Below are positions 18,074 through 27,318 of a stretch of DNA of 59,903 bases, piece by piece (the first letter of the stretch is position 1; the number at the start of each line of letters is the position of its first letter). A program made the position numbers and the translations under genes. The stretch is from assembly GCF_000332055.1 (NCBI RefSeq), contig NZ_ALVZ01000214.1:1-59903 (forward strand). Direction: 5' to 3'. Source of the DNA: Xenococcus sp. PCC 7305. Lineage in GTDB: Bacteria; Cyanobacteriota; Cyanobacteriia; Cyanobacteriales; Xenococcaceae. The notes beneath the pieces were generated by a model. The model saw only the letters and a program-made list of their open reading frames with translations, did no database searches and was not told the DNA's origin.

Positions 18074-19309
18074 TTACAAACCAATTTTAGAAGCCAATCT
18101 GGTTCTCTTTCTTTCCTTTGGTGATAATTCTTCTCCTCGCTGTAGACGAGTGGCACTATTTTGTAAAACCGTAGCCGAAGTTTTATCTCCCAGTTGCAAG
18201 GCTGTTTTGGCAGCATTTTGCAGCATAGTCACGGCTCCAGTCTTGTCTCCCTCTTGCAATTTTGTTTCGGCAATTTGAGTTTGACGGTATTTTGCTAAGA
18301 GAAGAATTGATTGCTGTACTTGTTGATTTAATAGAGGATGATATTCTTCTTGTGAGTTGATTTCTATCGAAAAAATAGGAGACAATTCATTTTCTCCTGC
18401 CATAGTTGGATTATCGTAGGAAACCTGCACTGTGGCTATTTGATAACTACCTGGAAATAATTGGTTAATATAAAGATTTATTAGCACAATTCTGGCCTTA
18501 TCGGTCATTAAATCACCAATACGAACTTTGAAATAGTTTCCTTCTAGTTTAAACGGTATTTCCACCGCTTCTGGCGCTACTTGAGTAATGGGTTTTAGTT
18601 TGCCTAATCTAGTTCCCGGAGATAATTCCACCATTAAGTGGGCATTGGTTAAACCTACTGTTTGAATGCGAGCAAAAACCTGCTCAAATTCAATTAAGGC
18701 TTGTTCTGGCTCTTCTATGTAGCTTAAAGTTCCGTTGGCCAAGTCAGCAATTTTTTCTAAAGTGTCTTGACTCCAATGTTCGCCAAAACCAAGAGTATTA
18801 ATTGTGATTTGATATTCGGCAGCTAGTTTGGCAAATCGGACACAACGCTCATCGTCACCATGTTCGTTCTCCCCATCACTGAGCAAGCAAATATGAGAAA
18901 CATTATTGCGCTTGCGATGGGAGATTTCTTTGATACCCAATTTCATTCCGCGATCGATCGCAGTACCACCCTCTGCCTCTAGCTTATCTATCAAAAATTT
19001 TATCTTGGCAATATCGGTTACTGATTGACTAGGAACAATCACTGTGGCTTCTTGATTAAAGGCAATCACTGAAATGCAATCCCCTGGTTGTAGTTTTTCA
19101 ATGATTGAGATTGCTGCCTGTTTGACAGTTTCTAGAGGTTTTCCTTTCATCGAACCACTGCAATCTAAAACTAAACAAAGATTTAGTGGCAAATCATAAT
19201 CCGTTGATTCGGCGATCGCGGATATTTCTAGAGACAATTGACGCTGACTATTTCTACTGTTAGCGTCAATATGAGCGTCACTTAAATAATGTTCTAGATT
19301 AATTTTCAT
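18074..19309 (-). CDS. von Willebrand factor A domain protein
   Basis: This 411-residue cytoplasmic protein has a VWA domain at about residues 40-215 with an intact MIDAS metal site: DCSGS (DxSxS), the threonine in EGGTAIDRG and the aspartate in LLSDGENEHG. The C-terminal half is beta-rich (about 220-330), followed by a helical, TPR-like segment (TKLQEGDKTGAVTMLQNAAK, LGDKTSATVLQNSATRLQ). Proteins of this layout are widespread in cyanobacteria with unknown targets; VWA proteins generally mediate metal-dependent protein binding. It lies 103 bp downstream of the GST gene on the same strand, with a repeat tract between. Confidence 0.82.
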   Translation of the reverse strand: MKINLEHYLSDAHIDANSRNSQRQLSLEISAIAESTDYDLPLNLCLVLDCSGSMKGKPLETVKQAAISIIEKLQPGDCISVIAFNQEATVIVPSQSVTDIAKIKFLIDKLEAEGGTAIDRGMKLGIKEISHRKRNNVSHICLLSDGENEHGDDERCVRFAKLAAEYQITINTLGFGEHWSQDTLEKIADLANGTLSYIEEPEQALIEFEQVFARIQTVGLTNAHLMVELSPGTRLGKLKPITQVAPEAVEIPFKLEGNYFKVRIGDLMTDKARIVLINLYINQLFPGSYQIATVQVSYDNPTMAGENELSPIFSIEINSQEEYHPLLNQQVQQSILLLAKYRQTQIAETKLQEGDKTGAVTMLQNAAKTALQLGDKTSATVLQNSATRLQRGEELSPKERKRTRLASKIGL

Positions 19310-19317
19310 CTCTACTA

Positions 19318-19412
19318 TTTCAGGGAATAGGCAACAGGGAGTAGGGAACAGGGAAGAGACCAGCTACTTTTCCTTGCTCCTCGCTCCTCGTTCCTCGTTC
19401 CTTCTTATTTTT
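19318..19412. repeat. AGGGAAC/TCCTCGC heptamer tract
   Basis: The GST-VWA gap holds AGGGAAT/AGGGAGT/AGGGAAC units (19320-19352) followed by GCTCCTCGCTCCTCGTTCCT repeats. It is low-complexity spacer DNA like others in the window. Confidence 0.6.
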
Positions 19413-20216
19413 TTATTCTATTTCAATCGACGTTGGAGCCGCATCATCATTGGGGGTCGAACTACTGTTAGAAGTAGAAGCTTTACGATAATCGGCATAA
19501 AGGCGATCGCGCCAGTCGAAGAAGATATCATAATCACTATTATCAGCAAGGCCGGGAATTCCCTTGCCTTTGAGCTGACTGGGAATATCGAGATAAGAGC
19601 CTTCAGGAAACTTCAATAAAATGCTTAATCCTGCAACAGCCAAATCTGCTAGGGTGGGTGTATCTCCGACTAAATAGGGTTTGTTTTGTAATATCAAACT
19701 TAGCGCTTCTAAATCTTGTTTTAATCCCTTCTTGGCATCTTTAACTGCATCGCCACCAAAACCAACGCCCATACCTAAAACATCTAATAACTCACCGGGA
19801 ATTGCCCCCACAAGATTTTTTAGTAGATCGGGAGTTTCCTTTGGCAACACAGAAGTGCGGAAGTTCTGATTTTGGTTTAAAGCTCCAATAAAAGCCTTTC
19901 TGCCTTTGAGGCCGATGGATTCATCTGCCCATTCTTCGATGAGTAGACATTGACCTTTGGCCAAAGGATCTTCGGGGATAATGGGGCGATCGGGATATTT
20001 GCGATCGAGATAAAAAGCTATTTCAGTAGAATCAGCAATATAAGTACTACCGTCTTTGAGTATTGGCACCTGCTTACTACCAGATTTTTGGAGAAGTTCT
20101 ATCTGTCCAACACCGGGAGTAACTTCAATTTTGCGGTATTCCAGTTCTTTGTAATCGAGAATTAGACGAACTTTCTCTGAATATTGGGATAGTTCAAATT
20201 GATATAACTCCAGCAT
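19413..20216 (-). CDS. Glutathione S-transferase family protein
   Basis: At 267 residues, this has an N-terminal thioredoxin-fold domain (MLELYQFELSQYSEKVRLIL, VPILKDG, IADSTEIAFYLDRKYP) and an all-helical C-terminal domain (about 90-235). The S-x-x-x-V of the N-terminus (SQYSEKVR) replaces a CxxC, so a serine/tyrosine-type GST or a non-catalytic GST fold is likely. The last 30 residues are a Ser/Asn/Thr-rich tail (KASTSNSSSTPNDDAAP) that looks disordered. Substrate is unknown. It is probably transcribed into the VWA gene. Confidence 0.85.
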   Translation of the reverse strand: MLELYQFELSQYSEKVRLILDYKELEYRKIEVTPGVGQIELLQKSGSKQVPILKDGSTYIADSTEIAFYLDRKYPDRPIIPEDPLAKGQCLLIEEWADESIGLKGRKAFIGALNQNQNFRTSVLPKETPDLLKNLVGAIPGELLDVLGMGVGFGGDAVKDAKKGLKQDLEALSLILQNKPYLVGDTPTLADLAVAGLSILLKFPEGSYLDIPSQLKGKGIPGLADNSDYDIFFDWRDRLYADYRKASTSNSSSTPNDDAAPTSIEIE

Positions 20217-20571
20217 TTCCTTTTCCTTGGGATGGGATTAAAATTCAGCAATTGTCACCAGAGAACCCATCGTGAAACAACAGGTTTTCCTCTGACTTCG
20301 TTAATGTAACTTCTTTTACCATCATTTTGCTGTAGTTTGCTGGACAAGGAAAGCTATAGAGATTTTTGTCGAGGCGCAAGACCAGTCTCTGTCGGCAATT
20401 CAGGCTATTTCATCGTCCCAAAATTTCTCAATTCCAGAATTTTGGTCGCCAGGTCCGGAAAACACCTCTATAATGGAGCCGAACCAAATACATTTTTTTG
20501 TTTTTTTGTCAATATATAAATATAAGCAGAAAAATTAATTCAAAAATTTAGATTTTCACGGAGCTAAAACC
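20217..20571. promoter_or_regulatory. Intergenic region with TATAAT promoter candidate
   Basis: This 355-bp gap between a leftward GST gene and the rightward 77-residue gene contains a perfect -10 hexamer TATAAT at 20469-20474; the nearest -35-like TTGGTC (20442-20447) is spaced too far for certainty. A T-rich stretch follows at 20491-20507. The segment at 20333-20460 is GC-richer than its flanks, with possible short stems (TATAGAG 20351 region with CTCTATA 20467 region; AAAATTTCT with AGAATTTT around 20420-20443). A small RNA is possible but not established. Confidence 0.35.
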
Positions 20572-20805
20572 ATGCTGACAGCAGAAAGCAACCAAAAATA
20601 TCGCTTCCACGACATAATGACTCTAGCCGAAGAAGCTGAAAAACTGGGAAAAAGGGCAATGCAGTTAGGGCTAATCTCTAGTTTGACAGTCCATGTTTTT
20701 CCAGACTGCTGGCAATTTTCTTTTTCCAATCGTCGGGAATCAGAAATGATGACTCCACAAGAAGCTTATCTGCGATTTAAGAAACTTGTGGAACGAGCTG
20801 ACTGA
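20572..20805 (+). CDS. Small conserved hypothetical protein
   Basis: This 77-residue protein (MLTAESNQKYRFHDIMTLAE) has helical N- and C-termini around a short beta segment (SLTVHVFPDCWQFSFSNR). GGAG at 20560-20563 is well placed before ATG, and a TATAAT hexamer lies about 100 bp upstream, supporting expression. No domain is recognised. It is followed by a GAGTCAA repeat tract. Confidence 0.65.
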   Translation: MLTAESNQKYRFHDIMTLAEEAEKLGKRAMQLGLISSLTVHVFPDCWQFSFSNRRESEMMTPQEAYLRFKKLVERAD

Positions 20806-20835
20806 AGAGTCAAGAGTCAAGAGTCAAGAGTCAAA
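20806..20835. repeat. GAGTCAA heptamer array (four units)
   Basis: Four exact tandem copies of GAGTCAA start just after the stop codon of the 77-residue gene. They separate it from the convergent DUF309 gene. Confidence 0.85.
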
Positions 20836-20875
20836 AATTATTGCCCAATGGTATTTTGTGCCTGAGATGAATTAG

Positions 20876-21295
20876 TCATGTCGAACTATCAACTCTCAAG
20901 ATTTTTGGTAACTGGCAATTTACTTTATTTGTTGCAGTGGCGTTTTCTGGAGAAAATAACTTTTGGGCAAAATCAGCCAAGTTTTCTGGAGGGAGTCTTT
21001 GTAATGTTTGCAAAAGCAAATCACTTTCTATGAGCAGTTGCGTAACATCAATATCTTGATAATCAGGTTGGTAATCACTCAATCTCCGAACACCTTCTCC
21101 CAACAAGATTACTGCACCCCGCAGGTTCAACTCATGGAGATGATGACAAGCAACCGCAACCTGTAAAATACCTTGATAAAATCTTTTGTCTAGCTCAAGC
21201 GCCTCAATCCAAATCGCTTCTAAAGTATCGTGGCACTCATAAAATTGCTGTTGGTTAAACTGCTCTATCCCTCGGGAAAATAATGCCGACTGCAT
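20876..21295 (-). CDS. DUF309 domain protein
   Basis: This 139-residue helical protein contains the DUF309 hallmark FYECHDTLEAIWIEA followed by KRFYQGILQVAVACHHL and a second helical hairpin. The conserved His/Glu set (ECHDTLE, ACHHLHE) resembles a metal-binding or small-molecule site, but no activity is known for the family. It starts 33 bp after the stop of the TerB-like gene on the same strand, suggesting co-transcription. The C-terminal 30 residues (SPENATATNKVNCQLPKI) are variable. Confidence 0.85.
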   Translation of the reverse strand: MQSALFSRGIEQFNQQQFYECHDTLEAIWIEALELDKRFYQGILQVAVACHHLHELNLRGAVILLGEGVRRLSDYQPDYQDIDVTQLLIESDLLLQTLQRLPPENLADFAQKLFSPENATATNKVNCQLPKILRVDSST

Positions 21296-21328
21296 AAATA
21301 TTGGATCAAATAAATTTAAGTTTCAGAA

Positions 21329-21748
21329 TTAATCATGGCCTACTAGCCTACGAATTGAGCCAAAAATTACATTGAAGGCAGAACGAGAATTCATTTTACT
21401 GGGATCTAACAGCTGAAGTTGATTTAAAAGTTGGGCCTCTTCAGTGGCAATATAACCATCGGCATATATCACTCCAGCAATTTCGGCAAATAGACTTTGA
21501 TAATTTTCCATAGTTGGGTTGGTGCCCAAATAATCTGATAGCCATTGATAGCAATTTTCCGCATCAATTGGTTCTTTGCTGGACAATAAGGATTTTATTT
21601 CTGGATCATCCAGCAGACCACGCTTGGAAGCAAGTTTGTATAGGTATTCCCATTCTTCCGGTTGAAACACACCATCAATCCAGGCAGCAGCAATTAAAAG
21701 CCGGAAAAGTTTTAGGTCATTACTCGCTGTTGATTTAACCATAGTCAA
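21329..21748 (-). CDS. TerB-family protein
   Basis: This 139-residue all-helical protein has two TerB-like repeats: LFRLLIAAAWIDGVFQPEEW and LFAEIAGVIYADGYIATEEA. Each holds the acidic D-G-x-(x)-x-x-E-E motif that in TerB-type folds forms a metal-binding site. TerB-like proteins are named for tellurite resistance but most have no proven link to it. Translation may begin at M1 (21748) or M3; both are close together. It is the first gene of a probable two-gene unit with DUF309. Confidence 0.78.
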   Translation of the reverse strand: MTMVKSTASNDLKLFRLLIAAAWIDGVFQPEEWEYLYKLASKRGLLDDPEIKSLLSSKEPIDAENCYQWLSDYLGTNPTMENYQSLFAEIAGVIYADGYIATEEAQLLNQLQLLDPSKMNSRSAFNVIFGSIRRLVGHD

Positions 21749-21894
21749 GAAAAAATAAGCAAACTCATCTTGTCAAATATAGAGAACAATATTCTCCTCT
21801 TCCACATATTAGAAGCAACTTATTCTTTAAAGTGACAATTTTCAGGTTTATTTACAAATTACAATTTTTTTAACTCGGAAATTTAAGCTTAACT

Positions 21895-22833
21895 TCAAAG
21901 AATAGGCAAACTTAAAAGTTGTTTTTGAATAATATAATAAATAGTCAAAACCTGAAGATTGATGGCCGAAAAGATAAAAGAGATTGCTAATGCCAACTGA
22001 ATAATGGTTAACATTGAACTCAAAACCAGAAGCAGTGCCGGCCTGATAAAACTCAAGATCTTATCGGCATATAGCATACAGAGCAGATTGAGGATCATAA
22101 TGATCGCAATCAAGCCCAAAATTTTATCAACATTATTGTCAAGTCTTTTTGCGATCGTCATTGAAATCATTACTAATGCTATTCCCTGAGGAGTTAAAAT
22201 AGTTGGGAAAGTAAGTGGGGAAATTAGCGTTGTTAGAGGATTGTCCGGTGTTTTAATAGAATTAGTAACATTGGTTTCATATTGAGCTAAAAGCATTCTG
22301 ATTGAAACTAAAAATAAAACAATTCCTGCTGCCCCTATTAAAGAGCTCAGGCTGATATTGTACTTGTTTAGTATATTTTGACTAGATAGAGCTATCACAA
22401 AAATCACTGAAGTTGATAAAGTGAAACTCCGTATAGCTAGTTTTCTTTTGACCTTTTTGCTGGCATTTTGAGTCAGCTTGACAAAAACAGGAATAATTTT
22501 TATCGGGCCAATAGTCATCAAGAAGATAATAGCAAGTCGAGACAAGGAGTTCTTGCCATAAATTTTTCTAATGTCTTTGATAAATCTTATTTGATGCTCA
22601 ATGATATTTGTCAAGTCAGTTTTTTCAGACTCAAGATCATTACTTTCGGCTATTTGCGAAATCAAAACACACTCATTGGCTTGTTCGCAAACACTTTGAT
22701 TTAAAGGGTTGGCAAGAGAATAAACAAATGTATTTGCAAAAAAAATAGAAATAGCGATAAAACAGGTCAAGCAAATAATTCTAAAAGCAATGATTCTAGA
22801 AAAAATGAATTTTCTTATTTTCGGGAGTTGCAC
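21895..22833 (-). CDS. MarC-family integral membrane protein with N-terminal extension
   Basis: This 312-residue protein has a MarC/UPF0056 core of six membrane segments from about residue 100: LAIIFLMTIGPIKIIPVF (the MarC family's first helix with its GP motif), SLSSLIGAAGIVLFLVSIRM, PLTFPTILTPQGIALVMISM (equivalent to the conserved P-x-GP helix, with PQG in place of GP), and a C-terminal pair. The first 95 residues are an extra membrane segment plus a loop with two cysteines (CEQANEC), unusual compared with about 200-residue MarC proteins. The family's substrate is unknown; the old multiple-antibiotic-resistance link was not upheld. Confidence 0.75.
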   Translation of the reverse strand: MQLPKIRKFIFSRIIAFRIICLTCFIAISIFFANTFVYSLANPLNQSVCEQANECVLISQIAESNDLESEKTDLTNIIEHQIRFIKDIRKIYGKNSLSRLAIIFLMTIGPIKIIPVFVKLTQNASKKVKRKLAIRSFTLSTSVIFVIALSSQNILNKYNISLSSLIGAAGIVLFLVSIRMLLAQYETNVTNSIKTPDNPLTTLISPLTFPTILTPQGIALVMISMTIAKRLDNNVDKILGLIAIIMILNLLCMLYADKILSFIRPALLLVLSSMLTIIQLALAISFIFSAINLQVLTIYYIIQKQLLSLPIL

Positions 22834-23085
22834 AGACAGATAATTACGCGATACATATATTTATAAATACATTACATAGTATTGGCTCAACCCAACACTC
22901 TTTAATTTTGACGATCAATAAATGATTACCCACTATAGCCTTAAATTAAAAGCTTAAATAATAGCAAGAGAAGTGATTAGTCATGGAAAAATAACAAGAA
23001 TTTTTTTCGTGGCGCATAATCTTTAACAACGCAACATATTTCTTGTTAAGCACAAATTTAAACAGAATAAATAGAGAGAAGTATC

Positions 23086-23376
23086 ATGCTTACAACAAAT
23101 CCAGAATTCAGCGGCAATGCCGCAATAAGCATTAAAAGACAAAAAGATGATAGCACTAAAAAATCAAATGACCATAGCAAAAAGACCACCAATAGTCATG
23201 TCGAAATAATCCGCGCTTTAACACCTATTACAATTGCATTAATTGGAGGCATAATTGGTGGGTATGCATTATTCCTAGAAGTTGAGGAAACGAGACTGAC
23301 CGCTGCCATGGGTCTAGCAGGTTCAGCCATAGCTGGAGCTTCAGGTCTAGCACAACAATCTGGCAAAAATGAATAG
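23086..23376 (+). CDS. Small membrane protein of unknown function
   Basis: This 96-residue protein has a charged N-terminal half rich in Lys/Asn/Ser (RQKDDSTKKSNDHSKKTTN) and two hydrophobic segments at about 47-62 (ITIALIGGIIGGYALFLEV) and 70-90 (LTAAMGLAGSAIAGASGLA) with Gly/Ala zipper-like spacing. AGAGAG at 23072-23077 may serve as ribosome-binding site. I do not recognise a family. It is divergent from the MarC-like gene and convergent with topA. Confidence 0.6.
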   Translation: MLTTNPEFSGNAAISIKRQKDDSTKKSNDHSKKTTNSHVEIIRALTPITIALIGGIIGGYALFLEVEETRLTAAMGLAGSAIAGASGLAQQSGKNE

Positions 23377-23434
23377 TCTGGGAAAAGAACCCAAGTCCCT
23401 TAACTAAAAAGCGAATAATTTGAATAATTTTCAA

Positions 23435-26122
23435 TTACGTATTAGCTGTTTTCTTTCTGGTAGTAGTTTTTTTAGCAGCAGTTTTCTTAGTCGCAGTCTT
23501 CTTAGCCGTAGTTTTCTTGGTGGTAGTCTTCTTGGCAGTAGTTTTTTTTCTGGTAGTTTTTTTTGTTCCTGCTTTGTCTGCCAAAAGTGCGATCGCAACT
23601 TCTAAGGTCATACTTTCGACTGTTTCCCCTTCAGGAATCCCCACATTGGTCTTATTATGTTTGATGTAATCGCCATAAGGGCCGTTGTAAATATTTACTG
23701 GCTCCTTATCTTCAGGATGTTCTCCCAGCTCTCGCAAAGGTTTCTTCTTGCCGCCTCCACGACCCCGTTTGGGCTGAGCCAGCAATTCCATTGCTCGTTC
23801 AAAGCTCACAGTGATCACATCATCTTCTTTTTTAAGAGAACGATAATCTTTCGTGATTTTCTTCTCCCCTTCAGCTTTAAATTCATGAACAATGTAAGGA
23901 CCGTAAAAACCAAGACTTGCTTTAACTTTACCTCCAGTTTCCGGATGTTCTCCCAATAGACGGGGCAGAGTTAATAACCCAACGGCAAGTTCTAGAGTTG
24001 CCTCCTCCGGTTTCATTCCTTTGGGAAGAGACATTTTCTTGGGTTTTTTATTCTCTTCTGTTTTTTCGCCCAATTCTACATAGGGGCCATATTTTCCAAC
24101 TTTGATGTAAATGTTTTCCCCAGTTTCCGGGTGGACACCTAAAGTATCAGGGCCTTCAATTTTTTGGCGAATAATCTCGGCAATTTGCTCAGGATTGAGA
24201 TCTGCTGGAGTCAAATTATCGGGGATGGAAGCTCTTACTGGTTCTTCTTCCCCATTATCAACCTGAATAAAAGGGCCATATTTACCAATACGCACCGCCA
24301 CATCCAGATTGTCTAATTTAATCGTTTTGGCATTTTCCAAATCGATGGTTTCATCTTGGATTTTGACCTGGGTTTCTAGTCCTACTTCCCCTTTATAAAA
24401 TTGTTCTAAATAGGGTAACCATTGTGCTTTTCCCACCGCAATCTCATCTAGAGTACGCTCCATTTTGGAAGTAAAACTAAGATCCACAAGATCGGGAAAA
24501 TGTTCTTCTAGCAAACTGGTCACAGCAAAAGCGGTAAAAGTGGGGACTAAGGCTTTGGCTCGCACTTGTGCATATTCGCGATTAATAATTGTGCCAATAA
24601 TGCTGGCATAGGTACTGGGTCTACCGACGCCTTCTTTTTCGAGGGTTTTGACTAAAGAAGCTTCTGTATAGCGCGCTGGCGGTTGGGTTTCATGGCCTAA
24701 GGCGTCTAGCTCTTTGCAGTCTGGTTGATCGCCAACTGCTAATGCTGGCAATAGGACTTCTTGGTCATCTAAGGCCGCCTTGGGGTCGTCTGAGCCTTCG
24801 ACATAAGCGCGGAAAAAACCGGGAAAATCAATTCTCTTTCCCGAAGAACGAAATACTGCATCTTCAACATCAATATTAATCGCAATCTGAGTTAATCTTG
24901 CCTCTGCCATTTGACAGGCAACGGTGCGCTTCCAAATTAGATCATAGAGTTTGAATGGTTTGTCGCTTAACCCTGTTTCCTTGGGAGTGCGGAAGGTTTG
25001 TCCTGCGGGGCGAATTGCTTCATGGGCTTCTTGAGCACCTTTACTTTTCGTGCTGTATTGGCGAGGTTGGGGACTAAGATATTCTTGACCGTATCTTTGT
25101 TCGACACAGGAACGTGCAGCCGCGATCGCTTCTTGGGATAAATGCACTGAATCTGTCCGCATGTAGGTGATATAGCCCTGCTCATAGAGTTTTTGGGCTA
25201 CTCCCATAGTTTCACGAGCCGACATGCCTAATTTACGATTGGACTCTTGCTGTAATGTCGAGGTCGTAAAAGGTGGCGAAGGTTTGCGTTTAACGGCTTT
25301 TTCATCTCGTTTACTAACCGTCCAGGTTTTATTAATTAATCTTTCTTTTAGTGCAATCGCTTCGGTCTCATTAAGCAAGATGACATTTTTGCCCTGAGCA
25401 ATTTTGCCGGTATCAGCATCAAAATCTGCTCCGGTGGCGAGTTTCTTACCTGCTAGAGTAATTAATTTCGACTCAAATAAGTCCTGATCATATTCAAGAG
25501 TCGCCTTGAGATCCCAATAATCTCCTGACTGGAAAGCACGACGCTCCCTTTCTTTTTCTACTAAAAGTCTTACCGCAACTGATTGTACTCGACCAGCAGA
25601 CAGTCCCCATTTAATTTTTTTCCATAGAAGAGGAGAGAGGGTATAGCCATAGAGTCTGTCTAGGATGCGGCGAGTTTCCTGGGCATGAACCAAATCCCGA
25701 TTAACTTCCCGACATTCACTCAAAGCTCTTTGGATTGCCTCCTGAGTAATCTCATGAAATACCATCCTTTTCACTGGTACTTTGGGCTTGAGAAGTTCTA
25801 GCAAATGCCAGCTAATGCTCTCCCCTTCGCGATCTTCGTCCGTCGCTAGAATCAGTTCATCTGCCTCTTTGAGCGCCGTTTTGAGTTCCTGAACAATCTT
25901 CTTTTTTGTTTTAGGAATTACATAAATCGGTTTAAAGCCACTTTCGACATCAACTGCCAAATTTTTCCAAGGTTTGTCCTTATAGGCCGCGGGAATTTCA
26001 TCAGCCTTGGAAGGGAGATCGCGAACATGTCCCATAGAAGCTTCTACTTGAAAGCTATTGGGCAGATAGTTACGGATGGTACGCGCTTTGGTAGGTGATT
26101 CGACAATAACAAGAGTGGACAT
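23435..26122 (-). CDS. topA: DNA topoisomerase I
   Basis: This 895-residue type IA topoisomerase relaxes negative supercoils. The Toprim domain opens the protein (VIVESPTKARTIRNYLP, with the acidic motif DEDREGESI), and the active-site tyrosine is in GYITYMRTDSVH (about residue 320). Instead of zinc fingers, the C-terminal half contains repeated small domains with the signature GKYGPF(I/V) and HPETGENIYIKVGKYGPYVE, as in cyanobacterial enzymes. It ends in a highly basic Lys/Thr/Ala tail (KKTTAKKTTTKK-type, about 40 residues) like histone H1 tails. It is monocistronic; the 5' flank of about 350 bp holds its promoter. Confidence 0.95.
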   Translation of the reverse strand: MSTLVIVESPTKARTIRNYLPNSFQVEASMGHVRDLPSKADEIPAAYKDKPWKNLAVDVESGFKPIYVIPKTKKKIVQELKTALKEADELILATDEDREGESISWHLLELLKPKVPVKRMVFHEITQEAIQRALSECREVNRDLVHAQETRRILDRLYGYTLSPLLWKKIKWGLSAGRVQSVAVRLLVEKERERRAFQSGDYWDLKATLEYDQDLFESKLITLAGKKLATGADFDADTGKIAQGKNVILLNETEAIALKERLINKTWTVSKRDEKAVKRKPSPPFTTSTLQQESNRKLGMSARETMGVAQKLYEQGYITYMRTDSVHLSQEAIAAARSCVEQRYGQEYLSPQPRQYSTKSKGAQEAHEAIRPAGQTFRTPKETGLSDKPFKLYDLIWKRTVACQMAEARLTQIAINIDVEDAVFRSSGKRIDFPGFFRAYVEGSDDPKAALDDQEVLLPALAVGDQPDCKELDALGHETQPPARYTEASLVKTLEKEGVGRPSTYASIIGTIINREYAQVRAKALVPTFTAFAVTSLLEEHFPDLVDLSFTSKMERTLDEIAVGKAQWLPYLEQFYKGEVGLETQVKIQDETIDLENAKTIKLDNLDVAVRIGKYGPFIQVDNGEEEPVRASIPDNLTPADLNPEQIAEIIRQKIEGPDTLGVHPETGENIYIKVGKYGPYVELGEKTEENKKPKKMSLPKGMKPEEATLELAVGLLTLPRLLGEHPETGGKVKASLGFYGPYIVHEFKAEGEKKITKDYRSLKKEDDVITVSFERAMELLAQPKRGRGGGKKKPLRELGEHPEDKEPVNIYNGPYGDYIKHNKTNVGIPEGETVESMTLEVAIALLADKAGTKKTTRKKTTAKKTTTKKTTAKKTATKKTAAKKTTTRKKTANT

Positions 26123-26476
26123 AGACAGATAACTAACGACTTAAAATAAAAGATATCGGCTGCACATTGGGAGCTCAGATCTCGCCTTACATTTATTATC
26201 CCTTAGAGAAAAAAATATCAGGTCTCGAAATGTTTATCATTTCACTATATTGAACATTAACCATTAGTAGCACTTTTTTTGTTGATAACTTAAACAACCT
26301 CTTCTCGTCAAGCTTGACATAGTGCGTTCAAAGGTTGAAGTTTGTCAGGTGAGTGGACTTCTGATGCTTTTAAATAAATATAAACCGAAGGCAGAAGGCA
26401 GCACCAAAGGACACCGCAATCCATAAGAGCAGAGGGCAGGGGCAGAAGTCTCAATTGAAAATACTGGTGTTAGGGT
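26123..26476. promoter_or_regulatory. topA upstream region with repeat debris
   Basis: This 354-bp stretch lies between the topA start and the pebB stop (both genes leftward). The half next to topA is AT-rich and should contain its promoter. The half next to pebB has GGCAGAAGGCAG / GCAGAGGGCAG-type heptamers (26388-26445). I see no terminator for pebB and no open frame. Confidence 0.35.
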
Positions 26477-27220
26477 TTAAGTTGATAGGGCCAACTTTCT
26501 TTCTAAATCGAACAAGAAACCATGAATATATTCCTCAGTCCATTCCTCCCCGTATAAACGGGTGAACATTCCCCTTGCAGGATCTTTTTCTGCTCGGTAA
26601 TTTAGATAACGCTTCTGAGCTTGCAAAATATCATCTAATTGCTTGCCATCTGTTACTTCTTCAGCTTGCTCAACAAAATCTAAATAGGCTTGTAAATAAT
26701 CACAAAATGCTTCAAAGACCTGGGTTTGAACTACTTCAGTTTCTTGGGGACGAGTCCATAAAAAAGCAGGAGAAAAGAATTGTGATGCTTCGGCTGGAAA
26801 ATCGCCACCCCATTCCAAATTTGCTTGGTGTTTCTCAAAAATTGGCATGATCGGCTCAGCATATTTGGCCTTATAGCTAGGATCGTCTCTAAATAGAGGC
26901 TGCATATCGATCGCAATCAGATGTCCCCCAGGAAGAGTCACTAAATCTCCACCGAAAAAAGGCAAGTCATAATTTAGCTCGGGAAAAATCACAAAATTCA
27001 GTACTTGTAAGGCATTTCCTCCTTGAACATGAGCCGCTCTAATTTGCCTGAGCTTTTTTGACTTGAAAGCATGACTAGTGGTTAAGACATTCTCCTGTCT
27101 TTTTCCCTTGCCCATAACCCCTTCTTTTCGCTCGAAACCTTCTGGAATGTGATAGGGGGATAATTCCAATCGCTCTTGCAACGTTGCGATCGCATAATCG
27201 AGAAAGGGTTGATATAGCAT
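26477..27220 (-). CDS. pebB: Phycoerythrobilin:ferredoxin oxidoreductase
   Basis: PebB reduces 15,16-dihydrobiliverdin to phycoerythrobilin with ferredoxin electrons, the second step of phycoerythrin chromophore synthesis. At 247 residues its sequence matches PebB nearly throughout: [69 protein letters not shown] and [20 protein letters not shown]. It belongs to the ferredoxin-dependent bilin reductase family (no metal or flavin). It follows pebA by 98 bp, a gap made almost wholly of heptamer repeats, and is probably co-transcribed; intermediate channelling from PebA to PebB is known for the pair. Confidence 0.95.
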   Translation of the reverse strand: MLYQPFLDYAIATLQERLELSPYHIPEGFERKEGVMGKGKRQENVLTTSHAFKSKKLRQIRAAHVQGGNALQVLNFVIFPELNYDLPFFGGDLVTLPGGHLIAIDMQPLFRDDPSYKAKYAEPIMPIFEKHQANLEWGGDFPAEASQFFSPAFLWTRPQETEVVQTQVFEAFCDYLQAYLDFVEQAEEVTDGKQLDDILQAQKRYLNYRAEKDPARGMFTRLYGEEWTEEYIHGFLFDLERKLALST

Positions 27221-27223
27221 GTA

Positions 27224-27316
27224 GGTTAGGTTTTAGGTGTTAGGTGTTAGGTGTTAGGTGTTAGGTCTAATAGGAGTGGAGGGAAATAAGAAAGTTACCC
27301 ATTACCCATTACCCAA
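27224..27316. repeat. GTTAGGT and CCCATTA heptamer arrays in the pebA-pebB gap
   Basis: The intercistronic gap contains about five GTTAGGT-type units (27224-27266) and about three ACCCATT units (27296-27315), separated by 30 bp. They lie inside a probable operon, so they would be transcribed in the mRNA. Confidence 0.8.
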
Positions 27317-27318
27317 AA

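Noticed and set aside
20337-20519. Forward frame of 60 codons in the gap before the 77-residue gene
   Set aside because: It has no family-like sequence, ends in a T-rich stretch, and overlaps a good -10 promoter hexamer for the downstream gene.
27224-27316. CRISPR-like array in the pebA-pebB gap
   Set aside because: The units are contiguous 7-bp repeats without spacers, so this is a simple tandem repeat.
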